A stretch of 64,000 nucleotides of DNA from the NCBI GenBank assembly GCA_028281945.1, contig JANQIW010000080.1, positions 1-64,000 of the forward strand, in the 5' to 3' direction. Source of the DNA: Prochloraceae cyanobacterium PL24a_bin.78. Its GTDB lineage: Bacteria; Cyanobacteriota; Cyanobacteriia; Cyanobacteriales; JANQIW01. Position numbers and translations under genes: made by a program. The notes below the pieces were generated by a model, which was not told where the DNA came from, did no database searches, and was given only the letters and a program-made list of their open reading frames with translations. Of this stretch, positions 55,520 to 64,000 are shown in pieces (within the stretch, counting starts at the first letter, position 1; each line of letters opens with the position of its first letter).

Positions 55520-55892
55520 ATTTTTTTATAATAAAAATATTAAATAACTTATACATCATAGCCAAAACTTCTAAAAACAGAATTGACTATACTATTATTA
55601 TAACACATCTATGACTAATTTTCCCCACGACGAATTCCCTAAGGAAGACTTGAGAGAAAATTGCCAAAACTACAGCAAAACTATAACATCATATCAAATT
55701 GTCTTTAATAATGATAGAGTGAAAAAATTCCAAATCTAGGATAATTAACCAAAACCAAAATTTATCCTCCCCATTCCCCCATTCTCCCACTCTCCCACTC
55801 TCCAATTCAATGTCTATCACTATTAAAGAAAAACCATATCAGCCAATATTAAAGCCGACATTAAAAGTGAAAAAGACAATTAAACCATCTAA
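55520..55892. other. 373-bp gap with a MITE-like element
   Basis: This non-coding region lies between the PIN-like gene and cobB. It contains the best-preserved MITE-like copy (55691-55839). No other feature was recognised. Confidence 0.5.
55691..55839 (+). repeat. MITE-like element, best-preserved copy
   Basis: This 149-bp element has terminal inverted repeats of about 28 bp. The left end reads ATATCAAATTGTCTTTAATA then ATGATAGA. The right end is TCTATCACTATTAAAGAAAA then ACCATAT, its imperfect inverse. The middle has the family core CCAAATCTAGGATAATTAAC and a CT-rich run (CTCCCACTCTCCCACTC). No ORF is present, so it would need a transposase from elsewhere. Confidence 0.65.
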
Positions 55893-57281
55893 CTAGATAC
55901 TAGATATTTTTGTTAAAAACCCCTTAGCCATAGAAAGATTTCCCCCAAAATGGAAATGAATATAAGAAGCATAAACATTAGACAAACCCCAACCCTCATA
56001 AGATGGGGTATTTTTCCCTTCCTCAATAGAAAAAAGAGGTTGAAATTCAGAAGAATCTCGTATTTCTTTTGTAATATAATTTGTAAGATATGATCGATGA
56101 AATTCATGGCCAACCAAAGAATCACCACCCTTTAACAACAAATTATCCCCCATAGCAATAGCATGACGATAACCCAAAATCAACTTCTTACCCATAACCG
56201 CAGTCGTAGGTAAAACCCCCACCATCTCCCAATAACCCCCCTCAAAATCAACTATCGCCTCAGACAAATACATTAAACCCCCACACTCAGCCAGAGTAGG
56301 AATTCCTTTTCTAACAGCAGCCAAAACACTCTTAATAGCAGACTGATTAGCCGTCAAATCCGAAGCAAAAACTTCAGGAAAACCCCCACCAAAATACATA
56401 CCATCAATATCATTAGGCAATCCAGAATCATGTAAAGGACTCCATTTTACAATTTCTGCCCCTAAATCTTCCCAAATATCCAAATTATCCTGATAATAAA
56501 AATTAAAAGCAGCATCATATGCAACTGCAATTCTCGGATGATTTCCTACGGGAATAAGTTTTTCCTTCCAAGATAACCTTAAAGTATCACTACAATCACC
56601 ATAACTAACCCGAAGCAAAGGTAATAGTTTTTCCCAATCAAAACATTTTTGAGCAATAGCAGCCAACTCATTAACAATAGTATTTATTTTACTAATCTCC
56701 CCAAAAGGAATCAATCCTAAATGACGAGACGGAATATTAATATTATCATCACGTTGAATCACCCCCAAAATAGGAACATTCAACTCAGCCAAAGCATCTT
56801 GAAGAATTTCTAAATGACGACTACTACCAACCTTATTCAAAACCAACCCAACAATATTTACCTTGGGATCAAATGATCGAAAACCATAGACAATCGCCGC
56901 TACACTAGCACCTACCTTACTACAATCCAGAGTTAAAATCACAGGTAAACCTAATAACTTAGCAACATGAGCCGTACTTCCAAATCCTTTATCACCAGCT
57001 TTGCCGTCAAATAATCCCATAACTCCCTCTACCAAACCATAATCTGCCCCCAAAATTCCTTTAGCAAAACAAGAGCGAACATAATCATTAGAAGTAAGTA
57101 CAGGATCTAAATTACGACAAGGATAATTAGTTATAGCAGAATGGAACATAGGATCAATATAATCAGGACCAACTTTAAAAGAGTGAACCCGATAACCTTT
57201 ATAAGACAAAAAAGAAAGTAGAGCAAGAGTAACTGTAGTTTTTCCTACTCCACTTTTTTCACCAGAAATTGCTAAAGTCAT
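55893..57281 (-). CDS. cobB: cobyrinate a,c-diamide synthase
   Basis: This 462-aa CobB/CbiA amidates the a and c carboxylates of cobyrinate with glutamine and ATP. The N-terminal ATP-binding domain starts with a P-loop (SGEKSGVGKTTVTLALL). The C-terminal class I glutamine amidotransferase domain has the nucleophile Cys in LAECGGLMYLSE and MYFGGGFPEVFA before it. The length is normal. It is on the minus strand, with the PIN-like gene between it and cbiG-cobJ. Confidence 0.94.
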   Translation of the reverse strand: MTLAISGEKSGVGKTTVTLALLSFLSYKGYRVHSFKVGPDYIDPMFHSAITNYPCRNLDPVLTSNDYVRSCFAKGILGADYGLVEGVMGLFDGKAGDKGFGSTAHVAKLLGLPVILTLDCSKVGASVAAIVYGFRSFDPKVNIVGLVLNKVGSSRHLEILQDALAELNVPILGVIQRDDNINIPSRHLGLIPFGEISKINTIVNELAAIAQKCFDWEKLLPLLRVSYGDCSDTLRLSWKEKLIPVGNHPRIAVAYDAAFNFYYQDNLDIWEDLGAEIVKWSPLHDSGLPNDIDGMYFGGGFPEVFASDLTANQSAIKSVLAAVRKGIPTLAECGGLMYLSEAIVDFEGGYWEMVGVLPTTAVMGKKLILGYRHAIAMGDNLLLKGGDSLVGHEFHRSYLTNYITKEIRDSSEFQPLFSIEEGKNTPSYEGWGLSNVYASYIHFHFGGNLSMAKGFLTKISSI

Positions 57282-57883
57282 AATTAAAATTCACATTAGA
57301 AAAATTATAATTCAGGAAAAATAATATTAATATTAGCCATTAGAATACTTTTAAAATTGTTTAATTTTTAGTATTGATTGAAAAAACTCTTATTTTTTTA
57401 TAAAGCTAAATATATGATATTGATATATTAAAAAACTAAATTAGAAAACCTGACAGGGAGACTTCTGCTTATGCAGAGGCTACGCCAACGGAAGACAGGG
57501 GAAGACAGGGGAGAGAATAGCATACATTAAAAATTTTTCCCTATAATTAACGCATATTATATTGAAAGCCAGATAAATTTTTGAGATTCTTCCCAACTCG
57601 AAACCGCATGAATACGTTAAACTAAACTTCTATTGAAAGGAAAATTTTTTTAAGCTAACATACTTGAAACCTTTATGGAGACTCGCATTGATTATACCAT
57701 GTCATCCCTTCAGTTAGAAAACCTAAAAAGATATATAAAAACCTATACATAAAAAAATAGATTCCTTGCCAAACCCTTTCATTATAGTTAAAGAATTAAT
57801 AAAAGCAAATTCTCCCCATAATCAATATCTGCAAGAAATCTATTATCTTCAATTCAAAATTAGATAACTCAAAAGAAATCTAA
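57282..57883. other. 602-bp non-coding region
   Basis: This gap lies between opcA and cobB. It contains a REP-like hairpin repeat (57457-57491) followed by a doubled GGAAGACAGG. The rest is AT-rich; no gene or RNA is recognised. Confidence 0.45.
57457..57491 (+). repeat. REP-like hairpin repeat, copy 2
   Basis: It starts GGGAGACTTCTGCTTATG and continues CAGAGGCTACGCCAACG. The core CTTCTGC-TTAT-GCAGAGG forms a 7-bp hairpin with a 4-nt loop and one wobble pair. A tandem GGAAGACAGG follows directly (57490-57510). It is related to the inverted copy at 47895. Confidence 0.7.
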
Positions 57884-59266
57884 TTAATCATCTAACTTAG
57901 GAGCAAGCTTTAATATTTCATATAAAACTTCCATACCTTGTTCATAAAGAACCTCTTTTCCCCAACGTTGTAACTGTTGTCCCAATAACTGGTCAGTTTT
58001 TTGGTCATATAAAGGAGTGACCTGCTGAATATAACACTTTTGCGCCCCACCTTGGGTTTCCATTCGCATACAACCAGTACCTTCAGAACAAAGAACAGAA
58101 CAACAATCAGCCTTTTCATTAGTAGAATGAAGCTTTAAAGCAATTAAATCCCCAGCAATTTCCCCCCAATCATCAAGAGGAATACCAGCCAACTCAGCCT
58201 CAATCTCCCGTTTATCAGCCCGAGTAAACTTAATCCGTCGGATATCATAATCACCCCCTTCATGAGTAAAACTCACAGGAGTCCAACCCAAACGACTAGC
58301 AACCCAACTCACAAACATCAAAGCTTGAGCAGGATTACCCATTTCATAATCAATAGTAAGACGATCGATTTCCGAAATAGCATTACGACGCTCAGGAGGA
58401 TCAAAAGTTTCAGCCGTCAACTCCTGCCAAGCAGCAAGCCTACCCCAATTCAAATCAGCAATAGGAGTATTTTTCTCCAACAACTCACCAATTACCAATA
58501 AATCAGACTCAGGCTTATTAAAAGTAGAAGAATCAATAATCAACCGCTCACAATCACCAACCAAACGTTGAAACAAACCATACTCAGTTTCCGGGCTAGC
58601 CTTCCACCAAATAAACTTAGGTAACTCAGCGATCATCAACTCAGAAATCACCCCACCGATACGTTCAAGGGCATGAGAAGTACCACGTAAAGTAATATAC
58701 TCACAACATACCAAAGTCGCACTATTAGACTTCTTAGAAACAGGGCAATAAGCAGAAACTTGAGCACTAACTCCCTCATCCTCACCAACAGTAGGACAAA
58801 GAGTAACAATGCGACAAGGATTAGAAGCAGCAATAGCATCAGCAATAGAAGCACCTTCTAAATCTTGAGAAAAATGCCTAGCAGCTTGAGTATCCCCCTT
58901 CCCTAATTCACCTTTTTCCTTAGCAGTAGTAAACTCCGATCGCAACTTAGCCAACAACTCATCATTAGAAACCCCAGTAGGTTCCAAACCATAAGCCTTT
59001 TGAGCAGCCTTAATGGCAACAGTAGTACGAGGGCCAGAGATTCCATCCACAGGCCCACTATAGAAACCTAAAGCCGCCAATAAAGGTTGAGTTTCTTCAG
59101 GCTCATAAACAATAAAGCTAAAAGTAGCGGCTCTAGTGGCACCAGGACCATCTTCTCCCTCACCATAACTCTGCCAGATTTCACTTAATTCACCCTCAAT
59201 ATGTAAAAGAGAAACATCTTTAGGGTCTTGTAAAGAAACAATTGGAGGAGATTGAGTACTTGTCAT
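57884..59266 (-). CDS. opcA: glucose-6-phosphate dehydrogenase assembly protein OpcA
   Basis: OpcA binds and activates Zwf, the first enzyme of the oxidative pentose phosphate pathway, and is redox controlled in cyanobacteria. This 460-aa protein has a peptidoglycan-binding-like repeat at about 57-105 (GFYSGPVDGISGPRTTVAIK). The OpcA core follows with ITLRGTSHALERIGGVISELMIAELPKFIWW. A Cys-rich segment near residue 395 (ADCCSVLCSEGTGC) may be the thioredoxin-sensitive part. It lies 164 bp downstream of zwf on the same strand, the standard cyanobacterial order. Confidence 0.95.
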   Translation of the reverse strand: MTSTQSPPIVSLQDPKDVSLLHIEGELSEIWQSYGEGEDGPGATRAATFSFIVYEPEETQPLLAALGFYSGPVDGISGPRTTVAIKAAQKAYGLEPTGVSNDELLAKLRSEFTTAKEKGELGKGDTQAARHFSQDLEGASIADAIAASNPCRIVTLCPTVGEDEGVSAQVSAYCPVSKKSNSATLVCCEYITLRGTSHALERIGGVISELMIAELPKFIWWKASPETEYGLFQRLVGDCERLIIDSSTFNKPESDLLVIGELLEKNTPIADLNWGRLAAWQELTAETFDPPERRNAISEIDRLTIDYEMGNPAQALMFVSWVASRLGWTPVSFTHEGGDYDIRRIKFTRADKREIEAELAGIPLDDWGEIAGDLIALKLHSTNEKADCCSVLCSEGTGCMRMETQGGAQKCYIQQVTPLYDQKTDQLLGQQLQRWGKEVLYEQGMEVLYEILKLAPKLDD

Positions 59267-59430
59267 AATTTATTCTCACTTTGTTTTTACTTTTTTCTCT
59301 AAACACTACATCAAAGTAGATGCACTAAATAGATATAGATTCCAGAACTAAAATAAGATACAGATAGAAAAAAACTAATTCTTAATTTTTTTTATTAGTA
59401 TTATGAAGTTATAAAAATCTTCAAATTCAT

Positions 59431-60960
59431 TTAAAGTCTGCGCCATTGACGACCATCACGATTCATAAAAGCAGTTGATTCAGGAGGATCCCAAGTACCA
59501 GCCTCATACATAGGTATAGTCGTAGGATCAGAAGGTGCATCCCAAACAGCCAAAGCAGGAGTTACCACCCGCCATGCTTCCTCCACCTCATCCCCACGGG
59601 TAAAGAGAGTTTGATCACCCAACATACAATCTAACAATAAACGATGGTAAGCATCAGTAGTAGCCATACCAAAAGAAGAACCATAGTTAAAGTCCATATC
59701 TACAGTTCGAGTGCGCAATTGGCCACCTGGCATTTTCGCTTCAAAACGGAGAGAAATTCCTTCATTAGGTTGAATCCGTAATGCTAAAACATTTGGATTA
59801 GCCTGTTTAGCAGCAGATTGGAAGATTAATAAAGGAACTTGGCGGAATTGGATCGCGATTTCAGACACCTTTTTAGGCATTCTTTTGCCAGTGCGGAGAT
59901 AAAAAGGAACACCTTGCCAACGCCAGTTATCGATTTCCAACTTCATAGCTACATAAGAAGGAGTAGTAGATTCGGGGTTAACATTTGCTTCATCACGATA
60001 TCCTGGAACAGCTTTTCCCTTCATCCAACCTGCTTTATACTGACCACGAATCGCACTATTTTCTAGATTATTAATATCTGCTAAGTGAGTAGTTTGTAAT
60101 ACCTTCACCTTTTCATTACGAACACTATCAGCATTAAGGGCATTAGGAGGCTCCATTGCTGTGAGACAGAATAATTGTAAGAGATGATTTTGCACCATAT
60201 CTCTTAGGGCACCAGAAGTTTCATAATAACCGGCCCGATCTTCTACCCCAACAGTTTCAGCCACAGTAATTTGCACATGATCTACAAACTGACGATTCCA
60301 AAGAGGTTCAAAAATGGCATTAGCAAAACGGAAAACCATTAAATTTTGAACAGTTTCTTTCCCTAAATAATGGTCAATCCGATAGATTTGTTCTTCCTTA
60401 CAAACCTTTTGCACAATTTGATTAAGCTTTTGGGCAGAAGTTAAATCTTTACCAAAAGGCTTTTCAATTACGAGACGGTGTTTAACAGGATCATCTAACA
60501 TTCCAGCCGCACCCAATTGCTTAATACCAGGTGGGAAGAACTTAGGAGAAACCGCCAGATAGAAAACCCGATTACCTCTAGTGCCGCGTTTTTCGTCAAG
60601 TTCCTCTAAAAATCCCTTAAGCTTCTGATAACTTTCAGGTTCATCCATATTTCCAGAGCAATAATAAAGCCCTTGGGCAAAATCCTTCCAGAATTCCTCA
60701 GAGCCAATGCCATCAGAAAATTCCTCAATTCCTTTGCGCATTTGTTCTCGGAAATAGTCATGACTCCAATCTCTACGGGCAACACCCACAATGGTAGTTT
60801 GAGGAGCAAGTCTTCTTTCCTGCTTCATCTTATAAAGTGCAGGCACCAATTTCCGTTGGGTTAAGTCACCTGATGCACCAAAAATTACTAAAATTAGTGG
60901 TTCTGTGGTGCGTTCTTGTTGTAATCCAATCCGAAAAGGATTTTCTAAAATTGCTACCAT
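59431..60960 (-). CDS. zwf: glucose-6-phosphate 1-dehydrogenase
   Basis: This 509-aa Zwf oxidises glucose 6-phosphate with NADP+ in the dark. The coenzyme motif is [13 protein letters not shown] near residue 28, the substrate/catalytic motif is [14 protein letters not shown], and [10 protein letters not shown] is also typical. It starts 308 bp upstream of the fbp stop, with the same orientation. The tal gene that joins this cluster in heterocyst-forming cyanobacteria is absent here. Confidence 0.97.
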   Translation of the reverse strand: MVAILENPFRIGLQQERTTEPLILVIFGASGDLTQRKLVPALYKMKQERRLAPQTTIVGVARRDWSHDYFREQMRKGIEEFSDGIGSEEFWKDFAQGLYYCSGNMDEPESYQKLKGFLEELDEKRGTRGNRVFYLAVSPKFFPPGIKQLGAAGMLDDPVKHRLVIEKPFGKDLTSAQKLNQIVQKVCKEEQIYRIDHYLGKETVQNLMVFRFANAIFEPLWNRQFVDHVQITVAETVGVEDRAGYYETSGALRDMVQNHLLQLFCLTAMEPPNALNADSVRNEKVKVLQTTHLADINNLENSAIRGQYKAGWMKGKAVPGYRDEANVNPESTTPSYVAMKLEIDNWRWQGVPFYLRTGKRMPKKVSEIAIQFRQVPLLIFQSAAKQANPNVLALRIQPNEGISLRFEAKMPGGQLRTRTVDMDFNYGSSFGMATTDAYHRLLLDCMLGDQTLFTRGDEVEEAWRVVTPALAVWDAPSDPTTIPMYEAGTWDPPESTAFMNRDGRQWRRL

Positions 60961-61268
60961 AATTTCTTCTATTCTTTTTGTTTTCTATTTTTCTTGCGTA
61001 ATATTGTTTTACCTAAGGAGGGTTTTGCCTAAGTTAGTTCGGTTAGTTATTGGCTTTCATCTAAGGGCTTTGCTAACCAATCTGTTGAGCAGAAAACATT
61101 TGTTTATAATCTATTCCACGAGATGTAGCTTAAAATATAACACCTCACTATAGATTGATATTTTCTGACTTTAAGAATTAGATCTTGGAAATTTTGGCTC
61201 ATTTCCCCTTCAAATTCCCTAGAAATCCAGCAAATTCAGCCATGGCAAATTTAAGTTTGTTTTTATTT
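60961..61268. other. 308-bp gap between fbp and zwf
   Basis: Nothing but AT-rich non-coding sequence is seen. It should contain the zwf promoter on the minus strand, but no strong boxes were identified. No trace of tal is visible. Confidence 0.4.
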
Positions 61269-62336
61269 TTAAGCTTGTGATCCAGCTGTTTCCTTTTCTC
61301 GTCTAACTCGATCTTCGATAAATGATTCTACCAACTTGACATTTTCCGTACTACCGATAATTAAAGGTGTACGAGTATGGAGTTCACTAGGTATAATATC
61401 CAAGATAGGTTCCTCTCCTGTGGTTGCCCTACCTCCTGCTTGTTCAACTAAAAATGCTAAAGGAGCTGTTTCATAAATTAATCTTAATTTTCCTTGGGGT
61501 TTTTTAACTGTACCCGGATACAGGAATACTCCTCCTTGCATTAAAATACGATGAATATCTCCTACTAACGCTCCACTATAACGAGCAGTATATCCTTCAT
61601 GACGATGAACATATCTAGTAAAATCACGATAAGATTCTTCCCATTGCCAAAAATTACCTTCATTTGTACTATATATTGACCCTTTTTCTGGAATCTGAAT
61701 ATTTTCTTCAGCTAAAATAAACTCACCTAAACTAGGATCTAAGAAGAAAGAATGTACTCCTTTGCCCATAGTGTATACTAAGACAGTAGCTGGTCCATAG
61801 AGAATATATCCTGCTGCTACTTGTTCCCGGGCGTTAGTTTCTAGTAAATCTCTCCCTTCACCTTCACTATCATTTCCTACCTGCTGACGAATGGCAAAGA
61901 TGGAGCCTACGTTTAAATTAATATCTACATTAGAAGATCCATCAATGGGATCGAAAAGTAGAGTATAGCGTCCGATGGGACAATTTTCAGGAATGTAATA
62001 GAGATTATCCATTTCCTCTGAGGCTAAACGGCACACTAAACCACTTTGTTTAAATACTGAGATAAAAACATCGTTGGCATAGAGATCCATTCTTTTGACG
62101 GATTCTCCTTGTACATTCACGTCTCCTGTAAATCCTAGGGTATTTGCCATTAAGCCAGCACGACTCAAACGACGTGCAATTAATTTTCCAGCTAAGGCAA
62201 TACGATTCATGATGGCACTAAGATCTTGGGCTTCAGTGGAGAAGCTTTCAAATTGTTGTAAAACATGGCGAGATAGTGTGGTACAATCTCGGTCTAAGCT
62301 CATTTCTGGAATAACCGGTTGTTGTGTGTTAGTCAT
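61269..62336 (-). CDS. fbp: fructose-1,6-bisphosphatase class 1
   Basis: This 355-aa class 1 FBPase hydrolyses fructose 1,6-bisphosphate. It has the metal-binding motif [21 protein letters not shown] and, before it, the acidic [12 protein letters not shown]. The late [17 protein letters not shown] is also diagnostic. It is part of the fbp-zwf-opcA cluster, which can cycle hexose phosphate into the oxidative pathway. A TCCCTA / TAGGGA stem lies just upstream of the start in its leader. Confidence 0.95.
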   Translation of the reverse strand: MTNTQQPVIPEMSLDRDCTTLSRHVLQQFESFSTEAQDLSAIMNRIALAGKLIARRLSRAGLMANTLGFTGDVNVQGESVKRMDLYANDVFISVFKQSGLVCRLASEEMDNLYYIPENCPIGRYTLLFDPIDGSSNVDINLNVGSIFAIRQQVGNDSEGEGRDLLETNAREQVAAGYILYGPATVLVYTMGKGVHSFFLDPSLGEFILAEENIQIPEKGSIYSTNEGNFWQWEESYRDFTRYVHRHEGYTARYSGALVGDIHRILMQGGVFLYPGTVKKPQGKLRLIYETAPLAFLVEQAGGRATTGEEPILDIIPSELHTRTPLIIGSTENVKLVESFIEDRVRREKETAGSQA

Positions 62337-62663
62337 GATTTTTCTCCCTAGGGCCTATACTTTATTATCTTAGGGATGGATTTATAAAATTTGTTAAAAC
62401 TTTACACTGACTTTATTTTCATCTATCTGAAAAGAATTTGCCAATTCAGGGATCATCTTTAGAAGTTATTAAAGATACAAATTCATCTCCAGCCAGAACT
62501 AGCCTCAAACTCTCTAAACTTCAGTATGTATTTATACTATCATCCAACAAAAAATTAGATCAAACTTTGTGGGATTTTTTGTTAAGTTTCATGTCGAGAT
62601 TCAATCCATGGAGACGATCTTTATGTATTGTCTTAAGTGGTGAATTGAATAGGAGATGGGCTT
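62337..62663. other. non-coding region between fbp and the terminal tandem family
   Basis: There is no supported gene; the 62438-62674 ORF of the track has no ribosome site and overlaps the paralogue's leader. The end (GTGAATTGAATAGGAGA-like, about 62640-62656) resembles the leader of the intact paralogue at 63301-63317. Confidence 0.45.
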
Positions 62664-62993
62664 ATCACGATTAAACAAATCAGTGGTTATAGTGATGAAA
62701 CTACTGCCAATACCAAGCAAATTTTTGGTTTCATTGATGACTCTGGCAATATCCAATCTGGTGAGGGTTTTATTAGTCGCAAAATTAAGGAAGGCACTTA
62801 TATCATCAAATTTTTAAAACCATTCTCTGGAATACCCATAGCTATCTGTACTATTTTCGGGCCTGAATGGAAAACTTTTAATCTTTCTATTGCTATTGTT
62901 GATATTAGTCCGTCTTTTCTTGTTTGTATAACTTCATCACCAGAAGCTTTGACTGACTGTGCTTTTATGTTTACTGTTACAGGGAAAGATTAA
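62664..62993 (+). pseudogene. paralogue of the 63325 gene without a normal start codon
   Basis: A 109-codon reading frame missing from the ORF track shares CTIFGPEWKTFNLSIAIV and the preceding SGEGF block with the intact gene at 63325 (CTIFGPPWRTFNMSIAIV). The frame has no ATG, GTG or TTG. An ATC lies 8 bp after AGGAG, where the intact copy has its ATG at 7 bp. It has a 14-residue N-terminal extension before the shared part. It may be a pseudogene with a damaged start or a gene using a rare ATC start. The coding part has no internal stop. Confidence 0.55.
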
Positions 62994-63324
62994 TCTTATT
63001 AGTCCCCTATTTTGGTAGATATAAATAGTGTTTTTTTTGTTAAACTCGAAACAATCCATTAGTTGTTTTTAGCTTTTAAGAGATATTGATTTATGTATTT
63101 ATAATTTCTATAAAGATTAAATATTAATTATATTTTAAGATGGAGTTGAATTGATTACTAATTAAAGCAAGACTATGAACCTGTATTTTGTGAGTACACC
63201 TCTTAACCAGACTTTTGATAAATACTTAGGAATTAAATTTTAGATTAAATTTTGCTTAAAAAATAACTCTTTTGAGAAAAACTTTAGTATCTTATTGATC
63301 GTGAATTGAAATAGGAGAAACGTT
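62994..63324. other. upstream region of the small tandem gene, duplicated further on
   Basis: This 331-bp region contains ATTAATTATATTTTAAG and GAATTGATTACTAATTAAAG-type sequence at 63123-63176, and AACTCTTTTGAGAAAA at 63265-63280. Both are repeated at 63841-63894 and 63983-64000. It is probably the promoter and leader of the 63325 gene. Confidence 0.55.
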
Positions 63325-63612
63325 ATGGCAGATAAGCATATTTATGGGACTGTTGGTGTCAATGGAAATATTATATCTGGTAAAGGCTTTAGCGTAGACA
63401 GAATTCAAGATGGCAACTATTATGTCCGATTTGATCAACCATTAGATGGAGAACCTTCACCAGTTTGTACTATTTTCGGACCACCTTGGAGAACTTTTAA
63501 TATGTCCATTGCAATCGTTGAAGCTTTTCCTGATGGCTTTATTTGTGTGACTTCAACACCAGATCGTCCTGTAGATTGTGGTTTCACATTCCTAGTGGTA
63601 GGTGAACATTAA
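63325..63612 (+). CDS. small beta-rich protein, tail-fibre-like repeat fold
   Basis: This 95-aa protein has a strong ATAGGAG site 7 bp before its ATG. The sequence SGKGFSVDRIQDGNYYVRFDQPL then VCTIFGPPWRTFNMSIAIV and VDCGFTFLVVG follows the pattern (GTGF-V-R---G-Y-V-F ... F-F-A-G) of beta-sandwich domains seen in phage tail fibres and C1q/collagen-like bacterial proteins. That likeness is by eye only. There is no signal peptide. It is the middle member of a tandem family with a damaged copy upstream and another leader downstream. Confidence 0.7.
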   Translation: MADKHIYGTVGVNGNIISGKGFSVDRIQDGNYYVRFDQPLDGEPSPVCTIFGPPWRTFNMSIAIVEAFPDGFICVTSTPDRPVDCGFTFLVVGEH

Positions 63613-63650
63613 TCAGGAGATTTCCAAGAAAGATCTCTGATGATTATTTT
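63612..63650 (+). terminator. hairpin after the small tandem gene
   Basis: ATCAGGAGAT / ATCTCTGAT (9 bp with one bulge) begins at the stop codon and is followed by GATTATTTTTAG. It is a probable terminator. Confidence 0.55.
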
Positions 63651-64000
63651 TAGATAAATTCGAGATTAAAACTCAATTTTCAGTTAGAAATCCCATTAAG
63701 GATAGGCTAACTGAGCTTTGTTTTTAGAATCTAAATGCACTCAAGACTACTTTTTGAAACAAACATTAGCTTTGATTTCTATATTTTAAGCTATTTTGGC
63801 ACAATGTTTAAATAATTTACAATATCTATAAATATTAATTATTAATTATATTTTCAGCTTTACTAGAATTGATTACTAATTAAAGCAAGATTGTGATGGG
63901 GAATTTCGGGATCACTGGTGTTCATGTAGCTTTTGATCATGGTTTAGCGATCAGACATTATCTTAAATTATCGTTAAACAATCACTCTTTTGAGAAAATC
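63651..64000. other. leader of a probable third tandem copy at the window edge
   Basis: Sequence at 63841-63894 and 63983-64000 repeats the upstream region of the 63325 gene. By the same spacing (about 58 bp from CTCTTTTGAG to ATG), a third gene would start near 64043, outside the window. No ORF lies inside this part. Confidence 0.5.

Noticed and set aside
62438-62674. 78-aa ORF on the plus strand
   Set aside because: It has no ribosome binding site and no recognisable composition, and it overlaps the leader of the damaged paralogue.
62656-62817. ATG at 62656 as the start of the first tandem copy
   Set aside because: It directly abuts the AGGAG site and opens a different frame (MGLSRLNK) that ends early, so it cannot produce the conserved protein.

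Overview
This is a stretch of cyanobacterial chromosome. It is AT-rich by eye, and HIP1 octamers (GCGATCGC) sit at 3761, 4314, 8946, 17565 and 52857. The gene content is also cyanobacterial: ndhAIGE, two plant-type ferredoxins, a biliverdin reductase of the BvdR type, opcA-zwf, a Ycf46-type AAA protein, DUF2808, DUF3493 and DUF1802 proteins, and a PucC-like carrier. The base composition and single-gene layout fit a unicellular Chroococcales-type genome (Geminocystis, Cyanobacterium or Crocosphaera relatives). That placement is an inference, and the species cannot be told from this window.

Layout. 0.4-8 kb: a secreted DUF2808 protein, then the conserved rpmH-rnpA-PH-yidC-khpB run, a DUF177 protein, the Ycf46-type ATPase, an SH3 protein and an Old Yellow Enzyme. 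8-16 kb: DUF1802 overlapping an oxidoreductase-SelD fusion, lexA with its own LexA box, argF, a lipase-like hydrolase, DUF3493 and recA. 16-21 kb: a PucC-like carrier and an NB-ARC/TPR (NLR-like) locus whose two halves lie in different frames, joined at a dnaX-like slippery site. 21-27 kb: a fibrillin-like protein, an orphan chemoreceptor, DUF58 and recJ. 27-33 kb: two GH13 proteins around an unknown membrane protein. 33-36 kb: bvdR, two tandem petF genes whose upstream regions are also duplicated, and a GNAT. 36-48 kb: a large calcium-binding-type subtilase, a methyltransferase, a group 2 sigma factor, cobO, a beta-hydroxyacid dehydrogenase, two unknown proteins and a short RecQ. 48-52 kb: a solitary type II thioesterase and ndhAIGE. 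52-57 kb: cobalamin genes (CbiG-CobJ fusion, cobB) separated by a PIN-like nuclease. 57-62.5 kb: fbp, zwf and opcA. 62.5-64 kb: a tandem family of small beta-rich proteins that runs off the window end.

How the genes work together. Most of the window is housekeeping: ribosome and membrane biogenesis, DNA repair (lexA, recA, recJ, recQ), NDH-1 cyclic electron flow, the oxidative pentose phosphate entry, adenosylcobalamin synthesis and glucan metabolism. Accessory DNA is limited to the NLR locus, the PIN-like gene, the protease, the solitary thioesterase and the terminal tandem family. Several AT-rich MITE-like elements, REP-like hairpins and heptamer repeats occupy the intergenic regions.

The most unusual signal is at 18197-18258. 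A Shine-Dalgarno-like AGAGGGA, the heptamer A AAA AAG, an immediate stop codon and a stem-loop lie exactly where a small N-terminal domain ORF meets the -1 frame of the NB-ARC/TPR ORF. The NB-ARC frame has no usable start of its own before its conserved leader. This suggests programmed -1 frameshifting in a bacterial NLR, although a simple indel is not excluded. No tRNA, rRNA or CRISPR array was seen.
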